A stretch of DNA of 64,000 nucleotides from positions 310,001 through 374,000 of the forward strand of contig JBOEGW010000007.1 in NCBI GenBank assembly GCA_050633625.1, written 5' to 3'. Source of the stretch: JBOEGW01 sp050633625 (GTDB taxonomy: Bacteria; Pseudomonadota; Alphaproteobacteria; Rhodobacterales; Rhodobacteraceae). Shown piece by piece: positions 51,441-60,204 of this stretch. The notes below the pieces were generated by a model. It worked only from the letters and a program-made list of their open reading frames with translations, ran no database searches and was not told the origin of the DNA. A program made the position numbers and the translations under genes. How positions within the stretch are numbered: position 1 is the stretch's first letter; each line of letters begins with the position of its first letter.

Positions 51441-52042
51441 GCTGCCACCCGCGCCCGGTGTTCTGCCTCACTCAGGTGATACGTCGCAGAGATGAACTCC
51501 TCCGCCCGCAAGATCCAACCGCCCTTGCCCCCGTCCCGGCGCCGCGCGTATTTGCGGCTCGCAGCGCGCTTATCAGCCAATCGGTAGTAATAATTGCGCC
51601 GCTCAATCCCATAAGCGTCCCCAATATGCCCCGGTGCCTGCGCCGCCGCCGCCGCCGCCGCTCGCGCCGTTTGCGGGCCAATCGCCCCATCCACCGTTAC
51701 CGGAAACCCCATTTTGACGAGCATCCGCTGCAACAGCCGCACAGCATTCGACCCCGCATTGACGTACATATCAAACACACTTGCCTGGAGTTGTTCCGGC
51801 AAAGCCGCAATCCCCGGCGCTTCAAAATAGTGCTTGATGAAAATGTCGCGCGCGTCGCTTCGGCTCAGCCGCTTCACGTCCTCGCGGGTCACTTTTCCGT
51901 CTCGATCCAAGTCCAGCCCGAGCCGGCGCATTGTATGAATCGTAACGCCAAACTTCGTTGCCCCACCGGGATCGGAAGGGTCGTCAACATAGCCGCCTTC
52001 GCGCGCTACGATCTCTGTCGCAATGTCTTGAACTGACCGCAT
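51431..52042 (-). CDS. GH108 endolysin (N-acetylmuramidase), GTA-type
   Basis: A 203-residue peptidoglycan hydrolase. The GH108 catalytic signature REGGYVDDPSDPGGATKFGVT is at about 14-34 (catalytic Glu15), and the C-terminal half has the peptidoglycan-binding segment MGFPVTVDGAIGPQTARAA. No signal peptide is visible, so export depends on the holin. Residues 44-55 (DLDRDGKVTRED) match an EF-hand calcium loop. ATG 52042 has GAGGC upstream; a start at 52060 is possible. First gene of a five-gene overlapping operon, 67 bp downstream of ccmE. Confidence 0.88.
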   Translation of the reverse strand: MRSVQDIATEIVAREGGYVDDPSDPGGATKFGVTIHTMRRLGLDLDRDGKVTREDVKRLSRSDARDIFIKHYFEAPGIAALPEQLQASVFDMYVNAGSNAVRLLQRMLVKMGFPVTVDGAIGPQTARAAAAAAAQAPGHIGDAYGIERRNYYYRLADKRAASRKYARRRDGGKGGWILRAEEFISATYHLSEAEHRARVAAWG

Positions 52043-52097
52043 TTTGCCTCTGCCTCGCATGTAATCTGCGAAGATAAGGCTGCCTCTGCGGCGTTAA

Positions 52098-52112
52098 TTA
52101 ATTCAGAATTAG
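52098..52112 (-). promoter_or_regulatory. CtrA-like site upstream of the lysis operon
   Basis: On the coding (minus) strand this is CTAA-N7-TTAA, one base from the CtrA consensus TTAA-N7-TTAA. It overlaps the ccmE stop codon and lies 56-70 bp upstream of the endolysin ATG. A further TTAA (52094-52097) abuts it. In Rhodobacterales CtrA is required for GTA expression and release, which makes the location meaningful. Confidence 0.45.
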
Positions 52113-52561
52113 GAGTCCGGTTCCTGATAGACGCCCTGCGCCTTGAGGCTGTCCACAACCTCTTTCGGCATGTATTCCTCATCATGTTTCGCAAGAATAT
52201 CAGAGGCTTCGAAGACTCCGTTAATGTAACGCCCCGTGCCGATCATGCCTTGGTTTTCGCCAAACAGATCCGGCAAAACCCCCGTAAACGTCACAGGCAC
52301 AACCGCGCCCCCATCCGTCACACTAAAGCGCACCTCTTCGCCTTGACCGCGCACCAAAGTCCCCTCCGCCACAAGCCCACCAATCCGAAACACTTCCGCC
52401 TCACTTGGCGGCGCAGCGATCACCTCGGAGGGGGAGCGAAAATAATTGATGCCGTCCTTAAACGCGACCCCAATCAGCCCGGTCGCGACAATCAATGCCA
52501 CAAAGGCAAACACAATGACCTGCACCCGGCGCCGCTTTTTGAGACTCTTAAATCCGGCCAT
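52109..52561 (-). CDS. ccmE: Haem chaperone CcmE
   Basis: Periplasmic, membrane-anchored chaperone that covalently carries haem to CcmF. The 150-residue product has a basic N-terminus and one helix (VIVFAFVALIVATGLIGVAF), a beta-barrel domain and the haem-binding His126 in LAKHDEEYMP, with Tyr130. It follows argC by 23 bp. In many relatives ccmF follows directly; here the lysis operon and two envelope genes lie between them. Confidence 0.96.
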   Translation of the reverse strand: MAGFKSLKKRRRVQVIVFAFVALIVATGLIGVAFKDGINYFRSPSEVIAAPPSEAEVFRIGGLVAEGTLVRGQGEEVRFSVTDGGAVVPVTFTGVLPDLFGENQGMIGTGRYINGVFEASDILAKHDEEYMPKEVVDSLKAQGVYQEPDS

Positions 52562-52584
52562 GCCGCACGTCCTTTCGCCCGATC

Positions 52585-53613
52585 CTAGGGGAACACAGGC
52601 GCAAGCATCAGCCCCGCCGTTTCCTCAAGGCCCAACATCAAATTCGCATTCTGAATCGCCTGCCCGGATGACCCTTTCGTCAAGTTATCCAGCGCCGACA
52701 CCACCAAAGCGCGCCCCGCAACCCGGTCCGCAACCACGCCAATATGGCACTGATTTGACCCGGTCACATGCCCCATGCCCGGCGCTTGCCCGAAGGGCAA
52801 AACCGTCACAAACGGCTCGTCTTTATACTGCGCCTCAAGCGCCGCGTGGATCGCTTTCGCATCGCCCTTGACGTAGCAGTCGGCCAAAATCCCGCGGTTC
52901 ACCGGCACAAGATGCGGCGTAAAGATGATCTCGACCGACCGCCCCGCCAGCTTTGAGAATTCCTGATCAAACTCCCCCAAATGCCGGTGCTTGCCGCCCT
53001 GCGCATAGCCCGCAACATCAGTGGACCGCTCGGCAAACAGCATGTTCTCCTTGAGCGAACGCCCTGCCCCAGACAGCCCGTTCTTGAGGTCGCAAATGAT
53101 GTGATCAAGGTCGATCAACCCGGCTGAAATCAGCGGGCGTAACGCAAATTGCACAGTTGCCGCATTACAGCCGGTGCCCGCCACAAGCCGCGCAGATTTG
53201 ATCTCCTCGCGGTAAAATTCAGTCAGGCCGTAAACTGCAGTTTTCTGCAATTCCACCGCCACATGCGGCGCGCCGTACCATTTTTCATAGGCCGCCGGAT
53301 CGACAAGTCGAAAGTCAGCACCAAGATCCACAACCTTCACATGGTCCGGCAAATCACGCACCAATGCCTGTGACAGCCCATGCGGCAATGCGGCAAAACA
53401 CATGTCCACTTCGGTGAAATCAATGTCTTCCAGCTTCACAAGTTTAGGCAGGTCCAAATGGCGCAGCTGCGGATAAACCTCAGCCATCTCCTGCCCGGCT
53501 TTGCGTTCCGCCGACAGCGCAACAATCTCCATCCCCGGATGGGTGGCGATCAGGCGGACAAGCTCCGCGCCGGTGTATCCAGACGCACCAAGAATTGCGA
53601 TTTTATGGGTCAT
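52585..53613 (-). CDS. argC: N-acetyl-gamma-glutamyl-phosphate reductase
   Basis: Arginine biosynthesis; NADPH-dependent reduction of N-acetylglutamyl phosphate. The 342-residue product has the NADP motif ILGASGYTGAELVRL (about 7-21), catalytic Cys149 in VAGTGCNAATVQ, and HLVPVNRGILADCYV. A standard type 1 ArgC length. It precedes ccmE and follows murI on the same strand. Confidence 0.97.
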   Translation of the reverse strand: MTHKIAILGASGYTGAELVRLIATHPGMEIVALSAERKAGQEMAEVYPQLRHLDLPKLVKLEDIDFTEVDMCFAALPHGLSQALVRDLPDHVKVVDLGADFRLVDPAAYEKWYGAPHVAVELQKTAVYGLTEFYREEIKSARLVAGTGCNAATVQFALRPLISAGLIDLDHIICDLKNGLSGAGRSLKENMLFAERSTDVAGYAQGGKHRHLGEFDQEFSKLAGRSVEIIFTPHLVPVNRGILADCYVKGDAKAIHAALEAQYKDEPFVTVLPFGQAPGMGHVTGSNQCHIGVVADRVAGRALVVSALDNLTKGSSGQAIQNANLMLGLEETAGLMLAPVFP

Positions 53614-53667
53614 TTTGGCCCCGTTTGGTTGTTGTACTTAGATAAGGGTGAATAGCGCAGGCTTCAA

Positions 53668-54480
53668 TCACGCTTGCTCAAACGTGATCTTTCGTCGCAG
53701 GAATTGCACAGCGCGATCCGCCACTTTTTTCGGATCCCCCGTTGTCAAAAACTTCGACACCTTCCCGCTGCCCGCCATGTTCGGGTGGCGCGTCAAATAG
53801 TCATCCAAGCTCTGCGCCACCAAATTTGCTTGCGAATACACAGCAACATCCGCGCCCAAAGCGTCCTGAAACACCTCCTGCATGATCGGATAATGCGTGC
53901 AGCCCAGGATGGCCGCTTGCGGGCTTGGCATCTTGCGTTTGAGCGCCTCGACATGGCTGCGCACAAGCGCTTCGGCAAGGATCATATCCCCGTCCTCAAT
54001 CGCATCCACAACCCCGCCACAGGCCTGCGCCTCAACGTCAACACCAATCGCACGAAACGCCAATTCGCGCTGAAACGCACGGCTCGCCACTGTCGCAGGC
54101 GTCGCGAAAAGCGCGACGTTTTCCACAGCAACCTTGCGCGGCGGCGAGTTGTCGCCCCATTTGCGCTCCGTCATCGCTTCAATCAACGGCACAAACACCC
54201 CCAGAACCCGTTTATCATCGGGAATCCAGCTTTCTTGCATCTTGCGCAACGCCGCCGCCGAGGCCGTGTTACAGGCCAAAATCACAAGATCACACCCCTC
54301 CTCCCACAAGCGCTCAACAGCCTGTGTTGTGAGGTCATAAATGTCATCCGCATCCCGCACCCCATAAGGCGCGTGCTTGTTGTCACCATAATACACGAGC
54401 GGCAAATTCGGCATATGCGTCGCCACGGCGTCCAGCACCGTCAAACCGCCCAAACCGCTATCGAAAATCCCGACTGCCAT
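53668..54480 (-). CDS. murI: Glutamate racemase
   Basis: Makes D-glutamate for peptidoglycan. The 270-residue enzyme has GIFDSGLGGLTVLDAV at the N-terminus and both catalytic cysteines: Cys70 in ILACNTASAAAL and Cys194 in LGCTHYPIM. PLVYYGDNKHAPYG is also typical. ATG at 54480 overlaps the end of the acyltransferase gene by 23 bp, so the two are probably co-transcribed. Confidence 0.96.
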   Translation of the reverse strand: MAVGIFDSGLGGLTVLDAVATHMPNLPLVYYGDNKHAPYGVRDADDIYDLTTQAVERLWEEGCDLVILACNTASAAALRKMQESWIPDDKRVLGVFVPLIEAMTERKWGDNSPPRKVAVENVALFATPATVASRAFQRELAFRAIGVDVEAQACGGVVDAIEDGDMILAEALVRSHVEALKRKMPSPQAAILGCTHYPIMQEVFQDALGADVAVYSQANLVAQSLDDYLTRHPNMAGSGKVSKFLTTGDPKKVADRAVQFLRRKITFEQA

Positions 54481-55384
54481 AGCGCACCAAACCTTCTGCT
54501 CCCGGCTCAATTTCTGGCCGTGTCTTATGCTTCTCCTCGAACTCATGCCCCATCAGGGCAGGGTCAAAGGCCGTTGGTGACAAGGCATAAGTCGATTGTC
54601 GCAGGAAATCCATCATGGATTTGGGATCATTGGCATATTGGCGGAGCGTCTCTGGGGACAACGGTGCGCCAATCTGTAGGCGCACCGGTTTGTCGATACG
54701 TTTTTTGAATTCCCGGATCAACAAACCCATGCGCAAGGTCGGATGCACATGGCTCGCAACCTGAAACAGGCGCGAATTCGCCCCTTCAAAGCACACCGGC
54801 ACCACCTGCGCGCGCGATTTCACGACCATACGCGCTGTGAACCGCCGCCACTGAGGGTCCATGGCCGCCCCAAAAGGGCGCGCCGGCGTCGAAACTGTGC
54901 CGCCGGGAAAAATGCCAATCGCACCGCCAACCGACAAATGCCCAAGGGCGGCGCGCCGGGTGTCGATATTGGTGCGCAGCGCCTCGGGCGTGTTGTCAAA
55001 AGACACAGGCAAAATCACCCGCTCAAGGTCAGGCGCTTTACGAAACACCTGATGCGCCAGAATATGAAAATCGGCCCGCGTCTCTGCCAAAATACGGCCC
55101 ATGATCAGCCCATCCAAAATCCCAAATGGATGATTTGCCACAAGAATAAGGGGACCAGTCGCAGGAATATTGCCCAGCGCACCGGGCGCCAGATCAAGCG
55201 TCACGCCAAAGCGATCCGTCATTTCGCGCCAAAAACACGCGCCCTGCGCCACCGCCTTTTGGTAGCCATTGGCGCGTTTGATCAACCCCAGCCGCCCGGT
55301 GGAATTCTCCATCACCCGGATCAAAGCTTTGCCACCCCGGCTTTGCGCCGAATGGGCATAGGATATGTCACGCGCCGCACTCAT
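54458..55384 (-). CDS. PlsC-like lysophospholipid acyltransferase
   Basis: A 308-residue acyltransferase. The catalytic HX4D-like motif is HPFGILDG (about 106-113 from the first Met used) and the acceptor-binding motif is IFPGGTVSTP. Other features of LPLAT family (LILVANHPFG, VVPVCFEGANS). Such proteins acylate lysolipids or, in alphaproteobacteria, may take part in ornithine-lipid synthesis (OlsA); no OlsB is next to it. I take the start at 55384 (MSAARDISYA); ATG at 55408 is also possible. Confidence 0.82.
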   Translation of the reverse strand: MSAARDISYAHSAQSRGGKALIRVMENSTGRLGLIKRANGYQKAVAQGACFWREMTDRFGVTLDLAPGALGNIPATGPLILVANHPFGILDGLIMGRILAETRADFHILAHQVFRKAPDLERVILPVSFDNTPEALRTNIDTRRAALGHLSVGGAIGIFPGGTVSTPARPFGAAMDPQWRRFTARMVVKSRAQVVPVCFEGANSRLFQVASHVHPTLRMGLLIREFKKRIDKPVRLQIGAPLSPETLRQYANDPKSMMDFLRQSTYALSPTAFDPALMGHEFEEKHKTRPEIEPGAEGLVRYGSRDFR

Positions 55385-55424
55385 AAGTAGAATGTTACGC
55401 GAAAACATGACGTTCGCGTGACGT

Positions 55425-58400
55425 TTATTCCGCCGCCCGCACAGTGGTGCCATCCTGCAACGCTGCCAGGAGTTCCAAACGTCGCTTGGCCGCCGCCTGC
55501 GCCGCCTGTGCCTTCACCGGGCCAAACCCGCGAATGGAAAGCGGCAAACGCGCCAGTTCTACGGCCGCATCATCAGCCGCATCATCAATGCTCGCGCGCG
55601 CAAACAACCGCTCCATATCCGCCTCATACTCCTCAATCAGCGCACGTTCCATTTTGCGCTCATCGGTATAGCCAAACGGGTCAAAGGGAGTGCCGCGCAA
55701 CCCTTTGAATTTTGCCAACACCCTCATCATTGGCCCCATCCACGGTCCAAACGCGCGCTTTAAAGGGCGACCATCCGCCCCCCGGCGCGAGAGCACAGGC
55801 GGCGCAAGATGATAGGTGATGCGCATCTCCCCTTCAAAAGCCTCTCGCGCCTTCGCCTTTGTATCTTGCATCAGCCGTGCAACCTCATATTCGTCCTTAT
55901 ACGCCAAGAGCTTATGATACCCCTCTGCCACAGCGCTGCGCAGCGCCTCCGCTGGGGCGCGCGCCACCAAAGCCCGGTATTTGGCCGCCAATGTTGCGTT
56001 CTGATAGGCTGTCAAATGGTCAGCACGCGCGGCAATTCGCGCGTCAAGCGTTGCTGGGATTTCCACAACATCCGGAGACAGCACCCGGCGCGCCGCCTCT
56101 GGATCGACAGCCGCCCAGCGCCCGATTTCAAACGCCCGTATATTGCGCTGTGCCGCCTGCCCGTTCAGCTCAATCGCCCTCAAAAGCGCCGCCTGAGAAA
56201 TCGGCACAAGCCCGCGTTGCCATGCCGCCCCAAGCACCATCATGTTGGAAAAAATACTGTCCCCCAACAGCGTTTCGGCCAAGGCGCTTGCATCGAACAA
56301 ATGCGCCCCCTCGCGCAGCCGCGCCTCAATCGACAGCCCAAGTTGATCGCCCGGAATGCGAAATTCGGTATTGCGGGTAAAATCGCCAGTCACGGTCTCA
56401 TGACAATCCACAACCGCCTTTGTGCGCCCGGTGGTGGTTAGCCCAAGCGTTGCCGGGCTGGCCGAAACCACAAGCTCCCCGCCAATCAGCGCATCAGCCT
56501 CGCCCGTGGCCACCCGGATCGCAGAAATATCCTCGCCACGCTCAGCAATGCGCAAATGCACAAGCACAGCGCCGCCTTTTTGCGCAAGCCCCGCCATCTC
56601 CATCATCCCCGCGCCCAAGCCATCCACATAAGCCGCCTGCGCCATGATCGCACCAATCGTCACAACGCCCGTGCCCCCAACCCCGGTGATGACAGTATTG
56701 TGCGTACCGTTGATCTTGGGCAACGCAGGCTCCGGCAAATCCGGCAATTCGATCTCGCGCGCCGCCGCCTTTTTCGGCACGGCCCCCTCAAGGGTCACAA
56801 AGCTCGGACAAAACCCCTTTACGCAAGAAAAGTCCTTATTGCAGCTTGATTGATCAATCGCGCGCTTGCGGCCAAATTCGGTTTCCACTGGCACAATCGA
56901 CACGCAATTGGACTGCACCCCGCAATCGCCACAGCCTTCACAAATATCGGTGTTGATAAAGGCGCGCTTGTCCGGATCGGGAAAGGTGCCACGTTTGCGC
57001 CTGCGTCGTTTTTCCGCTGCACAGGTCTGCACGTAGAGCAACACAGTCACGCCTTGGATATCGCGCAACTCTTCTTCCACCACCAACAACTCATCGCGCG
57101 TGCGCCGTTCAACATCGCGCGGGAATTGCGCCAAATCCACAGCTTCCGCCGGATCATACACCAGCACAACCTTCACAGCCCCCGCCGCCAAGACCTCACG
57201 CGCAATACGCGGCGCGTCCAATCCGCCCTCGTTCGCCTGCCCGCCCGTCATCGCCACAGCGTCATTGTAGAGGATCTTGTAGGTCATTGAGGTGCCTGCC
57301 GAAATCGCAGCCCGGATCGCCAATAGGCCCGAATGATTATACGTCCCATCCCCGAGGTTCTGAAACACATGTTCAGTGGTGGAAAACGGCGCTTCCCCGA
57401 TCCAATTCGCACCTTCGCCCCCCATATGCGTGTATCCAAGCGTGGCACGGTCCATCCACTGCGCCATGAAATGACACCCAATCCCCGCATAGGCGCGGCT
57501 CCCCTCCGGCACCTTGGTTGAGGTGTTATGCGGGCAGCCTGAACAGAAATACGGCAAGCGCGCCGCCAGCGCCTGAGCGTTGTCCGCTTGTTTCGCCGCG
57601 CTCAGGCACGCAAGCCCAGCACGCATCGCTTCCGTGTCGCGCCCCTCCTCGATCAGCACCCCGCCCAGCGCCTCGGCAATCATGATCGGATCCAGCGCAT
57701 ACCGCGCCGTAAACAACGCCTCACCACGATCATTTTGCGCGCCATAAATGCGCCGCCCTTGTCGGTTGTTGAAAATCGCTTCCTTGGCTTGCACCTCAAT
57801 GAGCTTGCGTTTTTCCTCCACCACAACGATCAAATCCACGCCCTCAGCCCAATCCGTAAAGCTTTGCGTGTCCAGCGGCCAAACCTGCCCCACTTTATAG
57901 GTGGTGATCCCCAAGCGTTCGGCCTCGGCCTCATCAATCCCCAAAAGGGTGAGCGCATGAACCAAATCCAACCAATTCTTGCCCGCCGCAACAAACCCAA
58001 TCTTCGCCCCCGGCTTGCCCCACATACGTTTGTCGATCCGATTGGCGCGCGCATAGGCCTCTGCGGCGTAGCGCTTGAAATCAAACAACCGCGCTTCCTG
58101 CGCGATCCGATCATCCACAAGCCGGATGTTCAGCCCCCCCTCCGGCATCATGAACTCAGGCGTCACAAGCTGCATACGCTGCGCGCGCCCATCCACCACC
58201 GAAGTCACCTCCACAGTGTCCTTCATCAGCTTCAGCCCCGCCCAGACCCCAGCAAACCGGCTCAACCCAAAGCCATAGATCCCGTAATCCAAAATTTCCT
58301 GCACCCCCGCAGGCGAGAGCACCGGCATATAGGCATCCACAAGCGCCCAGTCGCTTTGGTGCAGCACGGTCGAGCTTTCGCCCGTGTGATCATCGCCCAT

Positions 58401-58832
58401 GGCCATCAACACACCGCCTTTGGCCGATGTGCCCGCCATATTGGCATGGCGCATCACATCCCCCGTGCGATCCACCCCCGGCCCCTTGCCGTACCACAGG
58501 CCAAACACCCCATCGAACTTGCCCTCACCGCGCAACTCCGCTTGCTGCGCGCCCCAAAGCGCTGTCGCCGCCAAATCCTCGTTCAACCCCGCCTGAAACA
58601 CCACGTCATGCGCCGCCAGCTCGCGCCCCGCGCGCTCCATCCACATATCAACCGCCCCCACGGGCGATCCGCGATACCCGGTCACAAGCCCCGCCGTGTT
58701 CAGCCCCGCCGCCCGGTCGCGCGCTTTTTGCATCAGCATCAGCCGCACAAGCGCCTGCGTGCCATTGAGCAGAACATCCTTTTTGCCCAAATCAAATCGG
58801 TCCGTAAGCGAAACATCCGTGCGGGTCATCAA
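55425..58832 (-). CDS. Indolepyruvate ferredoxin oxidoreductase, fused alpha-beta-gamma
   Basis: An 1135-residue oxidoreductase that converts indolepyruvate or other aryl/branched 2-oxo acids to acyl-CoA, using TPP and Fe-S clusters. The N-terminal alpha-type domain has NGTQALVRLMLMQKARD and GLVTGYRGSPVGAVD. The ferredoxin-like CEGCGDCGVQSNC cluster is near residue 630-642, and the gamma domain begins at TVITGVGGTGVVTIGAIMAQAA near 710. The single-polypeptide form is typical of alphaproteobacteria. It is divergent from a LysR gene, a likely regulator. Confidence 0.95.
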   Translation of the reverse strand: MMTRTDVSLTDRFDLGKKDVLLNGTQALVRLMLMQKARDRAAGLNTAGLVTGYRGSPVGAVDMWMERAGRELAAHDVVFQAGLNEDLAATALWGAQQAELRGEGKFDGVFGLWYGKGPGVDRTGDVMRHANMAGTSAKGGVLMAMGDDHTGESSTVLHQSDWALVDAYMPVLSPAGVQEILDYGIYGFGLSRFAGVWAGLKLMKDTVEVTSVVDGRAQRMQLVTPEFMMPEGGLNIRLVDDRIAQEARLFDFKRYAAEAYARANRIDKRMWGKPGAKIGFVAAGKNWLDLVHALTLLGIDEAEAERLGITTYKVGQVWPLDTQSFTDWAEGVDLIVVVEEKRKLIEVQAKEAIFNNRQGRRIYGAQNDRGEALFTARYALDPIMIAEALGGVLIEEGRDTEAMRAGLACLSAAKQADNAQALAARLPYFCSGCPHNTSTKVPEGSRAYAGIGCHFMAQWMDRATLGYTHMGGEGANWIGEAPFSTTEHVFQNLGDGTYNHSGLLAIRAAISAGTSMTYKILYNDAVAMTGGQANEGGLDAPRIAREVLAAGAVKVVLVYDPAEAVDLAQFPRDVERRTRDELLVVEEELRDIQGVTVLLYVQTCAAEKRRRRKRGTFPDPDKRAFINTDICEGCGDCGVQSNCVSIVPVETEFGRKRAIDQSSCNKDFSCVKGFCPSFVTLEGAVPKKAAAREIELPDLPEPALPKINGTHNTVITGVGGTGVVTIGAIMAQAAYVDGLGAGMMEMAGLAQKGGAVLVHLRIAERGEDISAIRVATGEADALIGGELVVSASPATLGLTTTGRTKAVVDCHETVTGDFTRNTEFRIPGDQLGLSIEARLREGAHLFDASALAETLLGDSIFSNMMVLGAAWQRGLVPISQAALLRAIELNGQAAQRNIRAFEIGRWAAVDPEAARRVLSPDVVEIPATLDARIAARADHLTAYQNATLAAKYRALVARAPAEALRSAVAEGYHKLLAYKDEYEVARLMQDTKAKAREAFEGEMRITYHLAPPVLSRRGADGRPLKRAFGPWMGPMMRVLAKFKGLRGTPFDPFGYTDERKMERALIEEYEADMERLFARASIDDAADDAAVELARLPLSIRGFGPVKAQAAQAAAKRRLELLAALQDGTTVRAAE

Positions 58833-58983
58833 ACTGCTCCTGATCCATCAAAAGGCGTGTTTTTTACGCTAGGTCAAAAAATTTGCCCTGTAAAAGTCAA
58901 TCGCCGCGAATGGCAGCTTGTATTTTTCGCTGATCCCCAGATAAGGAACGCAGATTGTTAATGTTCACGGTATAAGAAGAGTC

Positions 58984-59895
58984 ATGTTGGATTGGGATAA
59001 ACTCAGAATTTTTCACGCGGTCGCGGATGCGGGCAGCCTTACCCACGCGGGCGAGTCGCTCAATCTCAGTCAATCCGCCGTCTCGCGCCAAATTCGCGGG
59101 CTTGAGGAAAGTTTGAACTCGGTGCTGTTTCACCGCCACGCGCGGGGGCTGATCCTGACCGAACAGGGCGAGTTGCTGTTTGACGCCACCTCCGCCATGA
59201 CCCAACGCCTTGATGCCGCCGTGGCGCGCATCCGCGACTCCAAAGAAGAGGTGTTTGGCGAGCTGCGCGTGACCACCACCACAGGCTTTGGTTCGCTTTG
59301 GTTGGCGCCGCGCCTGCCCAAGCTCTATGAACAATACCCCGACCTGAAGATTGACCTCATGCTTGAGGAGCGCGTGCTTGATTTGCCAATGCGCGAAGCC
59401 GATGTGGCCATCCGCCTCAAAGAGCCATCCCAGGCCGATTTGATCCGCAAAAAGCTGATGGGCGTGAACATGCGCCTTTACGCAAACAAAGACTACCTCG
59501 ACGCCCATGGCCGCCCTGAAACAATGAGCGACCTGAAGACCCACCGTCTGATCTGTCAAAACGTGAATTCCGCGCAGGTTTCTGCCGGATCGACCTTCAC
59601 CCAAGAGCTTCTGACCTATGACGTGTCGTCACTTTTGACAGTGAACAATTATTTCGGCGTGTTGCAGGCTGTGCTCAACGGCTTGGGAATTGGCGTTTTG
59701 CCAGATTATATTTTGCGCGATTTCCCTGAAATCGAGCGCGTCATGCCGCAAGATGAAAGCAAGGAAATCCCTGTTTTCCTCGCCTATCCCGAAGAACTGC
59801 GTCACTCCAAACGGATTTCCGCCTTTCGCGACTTTGTGACAGAGGAAATCTTCGAACACCGGAAACTTGTGCAAGACGCAGAGCTAACCCCTTAA
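58984..59895 (+). CDS. LysR-type transcriptional regulator
   Basis: A 303-residue regulator with an N-terminal winged helix (LRIFHAVADAGSLTHAGESLNLSQSAVSRQIRGLEESL, about 7-45) and a periplasmic-binding-like effector domain (RVTTTTGFGSLWLAPRLPKLYEQYPDLKIDL). The 151-bp divergent gap with the indolepyruvate oxidoreductase suggests it regulates that gene and itself. It may be wider-acting; the effector is unknown. Confidence 0.9.
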   Translation: MLDWDKLRIFHAVADAGSLTHAGESLNLSQSAVSRQIRGLEESLNSVLFHRHARGLILTEQGELLFDATSAMTQRLDAAVARIRDSKEEVFGELRVTTTTGFGSLWLAPRLPKLYEQYPDLKIDLMLEERVLDLPMREADVAIRLKEPSQADLIRKKLMGVNMRLYANKDYLDAHGRPETMSDLKTHRLICQNVNSAQVSAGSTFTQELLTYDVSSLLTVNNYFGVLQAVLNGLGIGVLPDYILRDFPEIERVMPQDESKEIPVFLAYPEELRHSKRISAFRDFVTEEIFEHRKLVQDAELTP

Positions 59896-60204
59896 GCCAT
59901 GCGCTGGGCGCATAGCCGCATTGCAGCAATTGCCCTTGCCCGTGTCTGCCCCAATCCCTAAATGACCCCTCGAAGCCGACGTTTCGTTGGTTTCACCTCC
60001 CTGTTGGACTTAGGCCGGGCCGTGTGCCCGGCTTTTTTTTGCGCTTTTTTTCGCTGCGGTTTTCCCCCAACATTTCCGCAGTCTTCTCTCTCTTTTTTGG
60101 TCCACACGCTTCCTTCCTCGACCCACCGCATGGCGCCGCATTGACAAGATAGCCCGCTTCTTTACTGTTTTGCGTTCGAACAGTTTTTTTGAAGGTATTT
60201 AACG
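59896..60204. other. 309-bp gap with leader-like peptide and orphan terminator
   Basis: After LysR there is a 20-codon frame at 59899-59961 (begins MRWAHSRIAAIALARVC), directly joined by TAAATG to a second frame that runs into an intrinsic terminator (60014-60040). The region then becomes T-rich until the C13-protease gene. It may hold a small RNA or an attenuator remnant. I see no larger protein gene. Confidence 0.4.
60014..60040 (+). terminator. Rho-independent terminator, orphan
   Basis: GCCGGGC pairs perfectly with GCCCGGC around CGTGT, followed by eight Ts. It lies 119 bp after the LysR stop and 165 bp before the next gene, so it ends LysR transcripts or an unannotated short RNA. Confidence 0.9.

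Noticed and set aside
50185..52042. Remnant prophage
   Set aside because: No integrase, capsid, terminase or tail genes, no attachment-site repeats, and the holin/endolysin types match GTA release rather than a typical prophage cassette.
57588..58961. 457-codon plus-strand frame rich in His, Arg and Pro
   Set aside because: Entirely antisense to the indolepyruvate oxidoreductase, with residue use typical of a GC-rich shadow frame.
59962..60144. 60-codon plus-strand frame after the 20-codon peptide
   Set aside because: It translates straight through the intrinsic terminator and the T-rich stretch, so it is unlikely to be a protein gene.
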